A DNA stretch of 31,072 nt from positions 271,304 to 302,375 of the forward strand of contig BJOX01000194.1 of the NCBI GenBank assembly GCA_009731375.1. The letters are read 5' to 3'. This document shows, one piece after another, positions 20,681 through 30,615 of this stretch (position 1 is its first letter; each line of letters starts with the position of its first letter). Under the pieces are notes generated by a model. That model worked only from the letters and a program-made list of their open reading frames with translations. It was not told where the DNA came from and did not search any database. The stretch comes from Paulinella micropora (taxonomy: Eukaryota > Cercozoa > Imbricatea > Euglyphida). The translations under genes were made by a program, and so were the position numbers.

Positions 20681-20848
20681 GTTTAGATGAATTAGGTAGA
20701 TAAGTCTAGATGTAAATAGGTAGATAGATTAAGTTGAATATATAAATACATAGAGATAGATGCAATAGGTTGACGGATGAATAGATAGATAGATAGATTG
20801 ATAGGTAGGTAGATATATAGGTAGATAGATAGATAGGTAGATAGATAT

Positions 20849-20904
<56 letters not shown>

Positions 20905-20973
20905 GTAAGTAGGTAGGTAGGTAGGTAGGTAGGTAGGTAGGTAGGTAGGTAGGTAGGTAGGTAGGTAGGTAGG

Positions 20974-21067
<94 letters not shown>

Positions 21068-21092
21068 CATAGATACATAGATACATAGATAC

Positions 21093-21164
<72 letters not shown>

Positions 21165-21332
21165 GTTTAGATGAATTAGGTAGATAAGTCTAGATGTAAA
21201 TAGGTAGATAGATTAAGTTGAATATATAAATACATAGAGATAGATGCAATAGGTTGACGGATGAATAGATAGATAGATAGATTGATAGGTAGGTAGATAT
21301 ATAGGTAGATAGATAGATAGGTAGATAGATAT

Positions 21333-21388
<56 letters not shown>

Positions 21389-21457
21389 GTAAGTAGGTAG
21401 GTAGGTAGGTAGGTAGGTAGGTAGGTAGGTAGGTAGGTAGGTAGGTAGGTAGGTAGG

Positions 21458-21530
<73 letters not shown>
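19394..21530. repeat. 484-bp higher-order tandem repeat, about 4.4 units
   Basis: Units start at 19394, 19878, 20362, 20846 and 21330 (partial). Each contains GATA, a GGTA block, GATA, four GATACATA steps and a 110-bp complex segment (GTTTAGATGAATTAGGTAGA to TTGACGGATGAATAG). The complex segments read identically in all four complete units. The last unit is interrupted by the retrotransposon 3' end at 21531. A related segment is found at about 25180-25290. Confidence 0.9.
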
Positions 21531-21840
21531 GAGATGTCGCAAAGGAATGTAGTCCTTGCAAAGGAACGCAGTTTCACATCAAACAGTAATTTGTGTACTC
21601 TGCATGTGTCCGGGATGGGAATCACGGGTAGACTGTGTTCTGGAAAAAAGAAGAGGAGGACGTTGAAGAAAAAGGCAATCTAGGAATGGAGAGTGGGGAG
21701 GATAAGGAAGAAGGGAAAGAAAAGGAAGCCGTTAGTCCAAGTGTTTTGAGCACCGTAAGCTTGCGCAAGCTACAATGATGACATTGTATAAGGCCTAAAC
21801 CCCCGAAGGGACCTAGCCCGGGCTATGCAACACTGGACGG
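21531..21840 (-). other. Retrotransposon 3' UTR
   Basis: About 310 bp lie between the stop codon and the TATC tail. The last 82 bp are the part found in the truncated copies. In minus-strand reading the terminus is GCGACATCTC, then ATC(TATC)n. It is presumably the part recognised by the element's own RT. Confidence 0.65.
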
Positions 21841-23877
21841 CTATGACGGAATGCAGTCACCGATACGGACTAGAGGAAGATTAGTCCATGCAGTCACTGC
21901 ACAGGAGCGATAGATCGCAAAAGAGCAACGAGCTACGCAGGACGATAGCTTGAAGGAAAGGGATTTGGATTGGGGATGTGAAAAACCCAAGGCGCGGAAA
22001 CATCGATGAACAGAGAACGATACCATGCCGCGAGCCCCGCATTCGATTGGTCGAAGGTGGCAGGTCCATCCGTTGTCCTCGATTTGAGATTTGAGCACAT
22101 TATATCGGTTAGTCTTGTAGGCTCGTGCATCAAGGATGTTTTCCTCGACCGGGTACGTGAGCTCGATCAGTATACATATCTTTGTAGACAATGACCAGAC
22201 AACAATATCGGGGCGGAGGTCAGTGACACAGATGTGGACAGGAAAGGCTTGCTCAGAACCGGTGTACTGGGTTTGGAGCTGCCAATCGTTTGCGGTGTCA
22301 AGCAGGCATGGACGATGAAATGACTGCCCTTTAGACTTCTGCTCGCCCTCTTTCACAAACATAGACTTTGATTCATTTTCGTCTATACGGGAGCGTTTGT
22401 TATGGCTCTCGATGTGTTTTTGAAGGGGAGCTTCAATAGTGCAGAGCACAGAGTCGTGACGCCAGGTATAACGGCCTTGTTTGAGGGCAACATGGCAACC
22501 GGAGAGGATGTGACATAAATGTGCTTGACCAGAACAGAGAGCACACTTGTTGTTGGGAATGATTCCCCACAGACGTCTAAGGTCGGGGGTAATAACCGAG
22601 TTTGTGCTTGCATTGATGACCCAAGAGATTAAGCGGGGATTACGGGTTCCGATGAGGCGAGCCCAGGAGAGGTCAAAGGGGCATGCGTCTTCAAAACGAA
22701 GAAAGCACCCTTGCATGGCTTTGTCCATGTCATGCACTGTGGTTGCCTCAAGTATTGTCTCAGCAGCTAATTCTAAAATCCTGTCTTTGCGGTCTGTGAT
22801 GGAATGTTCTTTTGGGTAGCGACCATGGCCAAGTCCGAGATGATCGGATTGGCCTCGATGTTTGAATTCAAAATCAACTTGTGCCTCAAGCTTTTCGAGC
22901 ACAGGCTCTGGTTTCCAGATAGTTCGAAACGTTTCGTGTTTCGTCAGGTTCATCGCATAGATGGACGAGAGGTGTTTATCTGGGCAGTACTTCAGCATGT
23001 GAGCACGGTTGATTTGAAGTCGCTGGTAAAAAGAGACGATGGACTGGAGCTGTAGACCGAATTTCGAGCGTGGGCGGTAAAGGCAGGAGACCAGAGCTCT
23101 TTTGTAGATATTGACCCATTTTTTGAGGAAGCGGGTCGCAATTTTCTCAAGGGTTTTGGCGAAAGATAAGCAGAGGTCATAAATGAGAAATGGCCAGGCA
23201 AGTGACTGGACAGCATAGTGCTGGTAGAGCCAAAGTTTCATAAAGCCATTGATCGAGCAGCTATCGATGGCTTGCATAGAAAGAATGAACTTCTTTTGGA
23301 TTTCTGCTCGTTGTTCGTTTTCGCTGAGGTCATGGTAGACAATCCATCCGAGGTCTTTGAAAGGCTTGTCAGCGATGAAGTTAATTGGTTTGCCAGTAAT
23401 AGTCAGGGCGGGGTCGAAAGGTGGGAACGAAATCGGCATTAATCGTTTGAGACCCTTATGGTCGTCGGCTTTAGTCCAATATTTGAAAGCAAGGCTTTTG
23501 CATTTGGGCGGTTTCGCGGCCATTGTTCTGGTCCATGTCAGAAATTTGTCTATCATGTTGATGGACGATTGACAGTGTTTCGTGGATCGGCTGTGTAGTT
23601 TGAGATCGTCAGCATAGGCAGCTTCGTGCACGATTACTTCATCCGTTGAGGTCTTATGTTTGAAATGGTAACCGTTGTTTTTGGTCAACGATGATAGGAG
23701 GTCAAGCAGTAGATTGAAAACTATATTGAAAAGGAGAGGAGAGATGCAGCATCCTTGAAAGACGCCCACAGCAAAAACGAAGGGTTCTGATGACCATCTT
23801 TCCCTTCGATTGTGGCTACTAAGAGTTCGTAATATAAGAAGATTATGCGTGCAAACATAGGGGGCACGTGGTACCAC
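21841..23877 (-). CDS. Retrotransposon polyprotein, C-terminal part (RT palm, CCHC, RLE)
   Basis: This open frame has 678 codons; its ATG is arbitrary, because the true frame joins from upstream. It reads RT motif B (FQGCCISPLLF, residues 40-50), the catalytic YADD (88-91, bases 23605-23616) and a thumb-like region. The knuckle C-X2-C-X7-H-X4-C follows at residues 445-461 (bases 22495-22545). The endonuclease PD..E motif is RPD at 555-557 with IELT at 571-574. YADD supplies two of the three catalytic aspartates. The enzyme would nick target DNA and prime reverse transcription from it. The first 25 or so codons, before the RWSSEPF region, are out-of-frame shadow of the upstream part. Nested 60-90 codon frames in this interval are shadows. 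Confidence 0.85.
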   Translation of the reverse strand: MVPRAPYVCTHNLLILRTLSSHNRRERWSSEPFVFAVGVFQGCCISPLLFNIVFNLLLDLLSSLTKNNGYHFKHKTSTDEVIVHEAAYADDLKLHSRSTKHCQSSINMIDKFLTWTRTMAAKPPKCKSLAFKYWTKADDHKGLKRLMPISFPPFDPALTITGKPINFIADKPFKDLGWIVYHDLSENEQRAEIQKKFILSMQAIDSCSINGFMKLWLYQHYAVQSLAWPFLIYDLCLSFAKTLEKIATRFLKKWVNIYKRALVSCLYRPRSKFGLQLQSIVSFYQRLQINRAHMLKYCPDKHLSSIYAMNLTKHETFRTIWKPEPVLEKLEAQVDFEFKHRGQSDHLGLGHGRYPKEHSITDRKDRILELAAETILEATTVHDMDKAMQGCFLRFEDACPFDLSWARLIGTRNPRLISWVINASTNSVITPDLRRLWGIIPNNKCALCSGQAHLCHILSGCHVALKQGRYTWRHDSVLCTIEAPLQKHIESHNKRSRIDENESKSMFVKEGEQKSKGQSFHRPCLLDTANDWQLQTQYTGSEQAFPVHICVTDLRPDIVVWSLSTKICILIELTYPVEENILDARAYKTNRYNVLKSQIEDNGWTCHLRPIECGARGMVSFSVHRCFRALGFSHPQSKSLSFKLSSCVARCSFAIYRSCAVTAWTNLPLVRIGDCIPS

Positions 23878-24296
23878 CAGAGAGCGAACTGGATCAAGTT
23901 GTGATTTACGCTTCCAAAAGCGTTTTGTAGGTCAATCCATGCTATGACCAGTTGGCGATAGTGATCTTTTGCATTTCTGATGGTAGCCTTTGTGGTGGCA
24001 ATGTGTTCGGGGCATCCTGCAACGTTACGGAGGAAACCCTTTTGTTTTGCTCTGTCAAAGTATTTGTTATCCAGCAGAAAACTCTCTAGGCGTTTTGACC
24101 ACAAAGAGAAAAATACCTTACCCGAGCAGTTTGTCAGAGCAATCGGACGATAGTTTGAGGCCTGAAGTGGATCGCCGTCCTTATGAAGGAGGGAGATAGC
24201 AGCGTGGGCCCAGCTGTTAGCTACATCAGTTGTCCAACACTTGACTCTTCTTTTCGAGGAGGCCCGAAAGATCTTCGTAAGGGTGAACATGAGCAA
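23800..24296 (-). CDS. Retrotransposon RT, N-terminal (fingers) part
   Basis: This frame carries the early RT motifs: HKDGDPLQASNYRPIALTN (residues 38-56), QKGFLRNVAGCPEH (85-98) and motif A, VIAWIDLQNAF (117-127), with the first catalytic Asp at residue 122. It continues to about 23800, where homology moves to the next frame: its own frame gives meaningless residues until 23721, while the other frame gives the motif B region. A one-base loss in the GGGAAAGA run (minus strand, about 23797-23806) explains this. Upstream of the ATG the frame stays open into repeat D, so the start is not a natural one. Confidence 0.8.
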
Positions 24297-24312
24297 AATC
24301 TTCTCCAGGGGG

Positions 24313-24450
24313 TAGATGAAATATCGACTAATGTCAGAAAAAAGGAGCTTCTGATTTCGTCAACCAGGAAGTCTGTGGGTAAAATTTTAACCCGATGCCC
24401 AGCTAAGCCGTGATGTTTGCACGGAAGGGACTGATACAGGCGATACCAAA
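24313..24450 (-). mobile_element. Interspersed repeat D, copy 3, cut by gap
   Basis: It matches 1170-1290 and 1705-1830 with a few differences. Its 3' end (ATTAGTCGATATTTCATCTA on the minus strand) abuts the 5'-truncated retrotransposon with no long TATC tail between them. Confidence 0.7.
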
Positions 24451-25053
24451 NNNNNNNNNNNNNNNNNNNNNNNNNNNNNNNNNNNNNNNNNNNNNNNNNN
24501 NNNNNNNNNNNNNNNNNNNNNNNNNNNNNNNNNNNNNNNNNNNNNNNNNNNNNNNNNNNNNNNNNNNNNNNNNNNNNNNNNNNNNNNNNNNNNNNNNNNN
24601 NNNNNNNNNNNNNNNNNNNNNNNNNNNNNNNNNNNNNNNNNNNNNNNNNNNNNNNNNNNNNNNNNNNNNNNNNNNNNNNNNNNNNNNNNNNNNNNNNNNN
24701 NNNNNNNNNNNNNNNNNNNNNNNNNNNNNNNNNNNNNNNNNNNNNNNNNNNNNNNNNNNNNNNNNNNNNNNNNNNNNNNNNNNNNNNNNNNNNNNNNNNN
24801 NNNNNNNNNNNNNNNNNNNNNNNNNNNNNNNNNNNNNNNNNNNNNNNNNNNNNNNNNNNNNNNNNNNNNNNNNNNNNNNNNNNNNNNNNNNNNNNNNNNN
24901 NNNNNNNNNNNNNNNNNNNNNNNNNNNNNNNNNNNNNNNNNNNNNNNNNNNNNNNNNNNNNNNNNNNNNNNNNNNNNNNNNNNNNNNNNNNNNNNNNNNN
25001 NNNNNNNNNNNNNNNNNNNNNNNNNNNNNNNNNNNNNNNNNNNNNNNNNNNNN
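24451..25053. other. Assembly gap (603 N)
   Basis: Undetermined bases. Confidence 0.99.
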
Positions 25054-25697
<644 letters not shown>

Positions 25698-25926
25698 GGA
25701 TTGCCTGCCTTGACAGCGTTTCATTCAGCCGTCCTGACCAAGGTTGTGTTATGTTATGTTATGTTATGTCATGTTATTTTATGTTGTGTTATGTTATGTT
25801 ATGTTGTGTTATGTTATGTTATGTTGTGTTATGTTATGCTATTTATTTATGTATGTATGTATGTATGTATGTATGTATGTATGTATGTATGTATGGTTTT
25901 ATATTTAGAAGATGTATGTATCTATG

Positions 25927-25960
<34 letters not shown>

Positions 25961-26414
25961 TGGTTTTATATTTAGAAGATGAGGCAAATAGATTAGATGG
26001 ATGGATGGATTGATCTATGGATAGATCGAGTGAAATAGAGAGATTTATAAAATAGATAATTAGCTAAACAGATAGATAGACAAGCTCTTTCTGCAGGACG
26101 AGTGCAGGCCAATCAATCAATCAATCAATCAATCAATCCAATCATCTACCTATTTATCCATCTTATCATCTTTAGACAGACCTGCTCTTACACGTATAAA
26201 TTATATGCAGATAGATGCGATGAATAGTTAGATAACTAGCGAGGTAGATGAATAGAGTGATAGATAGACAAATTGATTATCATAGCGAGGGAGGTAGATG
26301 AATAGAGCTCTTTTACATGATTAGAGAGGTAGATGAATAGAGTGACAGATAGACAGATTCGTTATCAGCGTGCTGACCAGCTCTTTTTGCTTTTTGGGGG
26401 GGGGGGGGGGGGGG
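25698..26414. repeat. Duplicated 717-bp segment, copy 1
   Basis: It reads the same as 30353-31069 at a constant offset of 4655. It contains TTATG and ATGT repeats, a doubled GGTTTTATATTTAGAAGATG, (AATC)n and two AGGTAGATGAATAGAG blocks. It ends in a G-run against a 10-N gap (26415-26424). No gene is recognised. Confidence 0.9.
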
Positions 26415-26424
26415 NNNNNNNNNN

Positions 26425-26507
26425 AGAAGTAGATGAATAGAGTGATAGATAGACAGATACGTGGTCTGACAGATGGATCGATCGATCGATCGATCGATCG
26501 ATAGATC

Positions 26508-26574
<67 letters not shown>

Positions 26575-26575
26575 C

Positions 26576-26612
<37 letters not shown>

Positions 26613-26617
26613 GTAGG

Positions 26618-26714
<97 letters not shown>

Positions 26715-26715
26715 T

Positions 26716-26769
<54 letters not shown>
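26425..26769. repeat. GATC-to-GATA array
   Basis: (GATC)n at about 26474-26502 grades into GATA. Confidence 0.95.
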
Positions 26770-27830
26770 CATGACCAGTTCTTTTTGCTTGGCGAGGGCC
26801 GCGGCCAGACCCAACACCACCACAGCCACAGCCAACGCAATCAGCGCATACGCCAGCCCTATGGGTGGGGACATAAAGGCAATAGTGAGGGACATAAAGG
26901 CCATTGTGAGGGACATTAAGGCAATAGTGAGGGACATTAGGGCAATAGTGAGGGACACCAAGGCAATAGTGAGGGACATTGAGGAAATGGTTGGGGAGAT
27001 TAAGGCAATAGGGGTATGAGGCAATAGTTAGGGGCATTGAGGCAATAGTTAGGGACATCAAGGCAATAGAAGAGCTTAAAGGCAGAGTGAGGCAAAAGGC
27101 GCAATATTAAGCCAGTCACCACCACGACCACACCCAAAGCAATGAACGCATACGCCAGCTCTGTGTGTAGAAGAAAGACCGTTGAGGCCATAATGATGGA
27201 TATTAGGCCAATTGAAGGACATTAAGGCAATAGTTAGGGGCAGTAAGGCAGTAGTGGGGCTAAAGGACAGGCTATCATGCCAAATCACCACCACGGCCAC
27301 ACCAAAAGCAATCAACGCATACGATAGCCTGGTAGGACATTAAGGCAATAGTGAGGGACGTTAAGGCAATAGTTAGTGCATTAAGGCAATAGTGAGGCAC
27401 ATTAAGGCAATACTCAGTGACATTAAGGCAATAGTTAGGGCATTAAGGCAAGTTAAGGACACTAGGGAAGTAGAAAACATAAGGCAGTAGCGGGGTGGGA
27501 AAAAAGCGGCAATGAGTGTCTGACCGCCTTATGAGAAAGGTTTGTTGCAAATGCTATTCTGACGGCATAGGATATTAGGGGAAATAGTAAGGGACATTAA
27601 GGCAATAGCGAGGAACATAAAGGGAATAGACAGGGACATCGAGGTAATAGTGAGGGGCATTAAGGCAGTAGTCAGGGACATTAAGGCAATAGTGAGGGAC
27701 ATAGAGGCAGTAGTCAGGGCATTAAGGCAATAGTGAGGAACATAAAGGCAGGAGAGAAGAGACCGCGATATGAGAAAGCTTTCTTGCGAATGCTGCCCTG
27801 ACGACTGATCGGCTCCACATTTTCATCGCG
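26770..27830. repeat. 21-bp minisatellite with interleaved hydrophobic islands
   Basis: The unit GGACATTAAGGCAATAGTGAG recurs more than 20 times, often diverged. Three related islands around ACCACCAC..CACA.CCAA.GCAAT.A.CGCATACG.(C/T)AG lie at about 26812-26855, 27115-27162 and 27288-27326. A further pair, TATGAGAAAG.TT..TTGC.AATGCT...CTGACG, lies at about 27530 and 27769. Because 21 is a multiple of three, minus-strand frames stay open (SLTIALM repeats followed by LAYALIALAVAVVVLG). Coding is not supported. Confidence 0.75.
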
Positions 27831-27839
27831 ATACATCTA

Positions 27840-27854
27840 TTATTGTTTGTATGG

Positions 27855-27893
<39 letters not shown>

Positions 27894-28011
27894 GGTGGGT
27901 GGGTGGGTGGGTGTGGTGTGTGTGTGTGTGTGTGGGTGTTGGTGTTGGTGGGTGAGTGGTTTGGGTTTTTTTTCCTTTTTTTTTCTTTCTTTTTTTTTGG
28001 GGGGGGGGGGG

Positions 28012-28052
<41 letters not shown>

Positions 28053-28071
28053 CGATAGATAGATCGATAGA
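27840..28071. repeat. GT, GGGT, T-run, G-run and GATA
   Basis: Consecutive simple repeats run up to the gap at 28072. Confidence 0.95.
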
Positions 28072-28721
28072 NNNNNNNNNNNNNNNNNNNNNNNNNNNNN
28101 NNNNNNNNNNNNNNNNNNNNNNNNNNNNNNNNNNNNNNNNNNNNNNNNNNNNNNNNNNNNNNNNNNNNNNNNNNNNNNNNNNNNNNNNNNNNNNNNNNNN
28201 NNNNNNNNNNNNNNNNNNNNNNNNNNNNNNNNNNNNNNNNNNNNNNNNNNNNNNNNNNNNNNNNNNNNNNNNNNNNNNNNNNNNNNNNNNNNNNNNNNNN
28301 NNNNNNNNNNNNNNNNNNNNNNNNNNNNNNNNNNNNNNNNNNNNNNNNNNNNNNNNNNNNNNNNNNNNNNNNNNNNNNNNNNNNNNNNNNNNNNNNNNNN
28401 NNNNNNNNNNNNNNNNNNNNNNNNNNNNNNNNNNNNNNNNNNNNNNNNNNNNNNNNNNNNNNNNNNNNNNNNNNNNNNNNNNNNNNNNNNNNNNNNNNNN
28501 NNNNNNNNNNNNNNNNNNNNNNNNNNNNNNNNNNNNNNNNNNNNNNNNNNNNNNNNNNNNNNNNNNNNNNNNNNNNNNNNNNNNNNNNNNNNNNNNNNNN
28601 NNNNNNNNNNNNNNNNNNNNNNNNNNNNNNNNNNNNNNNNNNNNNNNNNNNNNNNNNNNNNNNNNNNNNNNNNNNNNNNNNNNNNNNNNNNNNNNNNNNN
28701 NNNNNNNNNNNNNNNNNNNNN
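28072..28721. other. Assembly gap (650 N)
   Basis: Undetermined bases. Confidence 0.99.
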
Positions 28722-28926
28722 GAGCTTCTGATTTCGTCAACCAAGGAAGTCTGTGGGTAAAGTATTAACCCGATGCCCAGCTAAGCCGTGATGTTTGCAC
28801 GGAAGGGACTGATACAGGCGATACCAAAGCTCCCTAGTACCAGGCGGGGCCAGGGCTCGTTCCATAAGCGCCCCTTGCAGAACGAGCTCCCACCTCCATT
28901 ACAGAGGACCCAGTAAGCAGATGGAG
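28722..28926 (-). mobile_element. Interspersed repeat D, copy 4
   Basis: It matches about 1195-1400, including the CCCCTTGCAGAACGAGCTCC segment missing from copy 2. The 5' side (higher coordinate) ends at GATGGAGTTA and runs into GATA. The 3' end is lost in the gap. Confidence 0.7.
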
Positions 28927-28927
28927 T

Positions 28928-28996
<69 letters not shown>

Positions 28997-29126
28997 TAGA
29001 TATAACAGAGAAAGACAAAGCAAATAAACAGAGCTTCCCCGCCTTTGACGAGAGAGAGACAGAGAGAGAGAGAGAGATTATATATATGAATATATATATA
29101 AATATAATATATTACATATATATATG

Positions 29127-29157
<31 letters not shown>

Positions 29158-29330
29158 TAGATAAAGATAATAGGGAAGAAAACGCCAAGGTAAGATAATA
29201 GATAAAGATAATAGAGAATAGATAAAGTTAATAATAGATCAAGATAATAATAGAAAAAGATTATAGAGAATAGATAAAGATAATAGAGAATAGATAAAAA
29301 CAATAAAACCTGGGATTCCTCGCCGCTGGA
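28927..29330. repeat. GATA, GA, TA and AGATAATA repeats
   Basis: GATA to about 28996, about 45 bp of unique sequence, GA/TA tracts to 29157, then degenerate GATAAAGATAATAGAGAATA repeats to about 29308. Confidence 0.9.
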
Positions 29331-29639
29331 GCGGACCGGAGAGGTCTGCCTTGCCTTTAGACTCACACCCCTTGGCCCTTTATAAATTGCATACATACAT
29401 ACATACATACATACATACATTACATACATACATACAAAGATAAATGCCTTGCCTTTACACTTACACCCCTTGGCCTTCATACATTACATACATACATTAC
29501 ATTCACAAATACATACATACATACATTACATGGATTACATACATACATACATACATACATACTTACATACATACACACATACATGCATACAAAGATAAAT
29601 GCCTTGCCTTTACACTTACACCCCTTTGCCCTCCATACA

Positions 29640-29670
<31 letters not shown>

Positions 29671-29955
29671 CACACATACATAGATAAATGCCTTGCCTTT
29701 AAACTCACACCCCTAGGCCATACATACATTACATACATACAGACATTACATACATGAATACATACAACATACATATATGAATGCATACATACATACATAC
29801 GTACATGTATAGATACATAAATGCCTTGCCTTTAAACTCACGCCCCTTGGCCATACATACATTACATACATACAGACATTACATACATGAAGACATGCAT
29901 ACATACATACATGAATACATGCATACATACATACATACATACATACCTGAATATG
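29331..29955. repeat. ACAT array with five copies of a ~35-bp island
   Basis: TGCCTTGCCTTTA.ACT.ACRCCCCTTGGCC occurs at about 29347, 29447, 29600, 29689 and 29821, separated by ACAT/ACATT. The minus strand in three of the copies reads GVSLKAR. No protein family is recognised. Confidence 0.8.
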
Positions 29956-30125
29956 GAGTGGTAGCACTGACCAACGTGGGAATGTCGACGGCCCTACGTA
30001 TAAGGTATAGTAAAAAATTTCGGCCAGAACAGATTATCTCGTAATAACGGTACATTTTTTATTCAAAGTTGTGAAGAATTTCAGCCAGGACAAATTATCT
30101 CGTAAAAACGGTGTACACAGACAAA
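29956..30125. other. Unique island with 38-bp direct repeat
   Basis: ATTTCGGCCAGAACAGATTA..TCGTAATAACGGTACA (about 30017-30055) recurs as ATTTCAGCCAGGACAAATTA..TCGTAAAAACGGTGTACA (about 30077-30116). No gene is recognised. Confidence 0.65.
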
Positions 30126-30189
30126 AAGTAAGACACGCGCACACGCACACGCACAGGCACACGCACAGGCACACACGCACAAACACACA

Positions 30190-30231
<42 letters not shown>

Positions 30232-30264
30232 CACACACGCACAAACACACACACACACACACAC

Positions 30265-30342
<78 letters not shown>
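30126..30342. repeat. CA/CG and TA repeats
   Basis: (CA)n with GCAC variants to about 30266, then (TA)n to a 10-N gap (30343-30352). Confidence 0.95.
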
Positions 30343-30352
30343 NNNNNNNNNN

Positions 30353-30581
30353 GGATTGCCTGCCTTGACAGCGTTTCATTCAGCCGTCCTGACCAAGGTT
30401 GTGTTATGTTATGTTATGTTATGTCATGTTATTTTATGTTGTGTTATGTTATGTTATGTTGTGTTATGTTATGTTATGTTGTGTTATGTTATGCTATTTA
30501 TTTATGTATGTATGTATGTATGTATGTATGTATGTATGTATGTATGTATGGTTTTATATTTAGAAGATGTATGTATCTATG

Positions 30582-30615
<34 letters not shown>

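Larger units (their letters stand above)
21531..24312 (-). mobile_element. Truncated non-LTR retrotransposon, R2/R4-type with RLE endonuclease
   Basis: On the minus strand, from 5' to 3': reverse transcriptase, zinc knuckle, restriction-like endonuclease, a 3' UTR of about 310 bp (21840-21531), then a (TATC)n tail. The order and motifs match the site-specific RLE-encoding LINE superclade (R2, R4/Dong, NeSL, Hero). The 5' end is missing: no N-terminal zinc finger or Myb domain is seen, and the element starts against the end of repeat D at 24313. It sits within or beside the 484-bp GATA satellite. Short copies of its 3' end occur at 689-771 and 4108-4176, also inside GATA. A -1 type frameshift near 23800 means this copy is not autonomous. 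Confidence 0.85.

Noticed and set aside
19226-21625. Long [16 protein letters not shown] proteins
   Set aside because: These are translations of GATA and GGTA on the minus strand, open in all three frames at once.
21531-24312. LTR retrotransposon or retrovirus-like element
   Set aside because: No long terminal repeats, protease, integrase or RNase H motifs are seen. The RT, CCHC and PD..E order is that of a non-LTR element.
26474-26502. GATC run as a methylation or restriction-related signal
   Set aside because: It grades smoothly into GATA and is best explained as a one-base unit variant.
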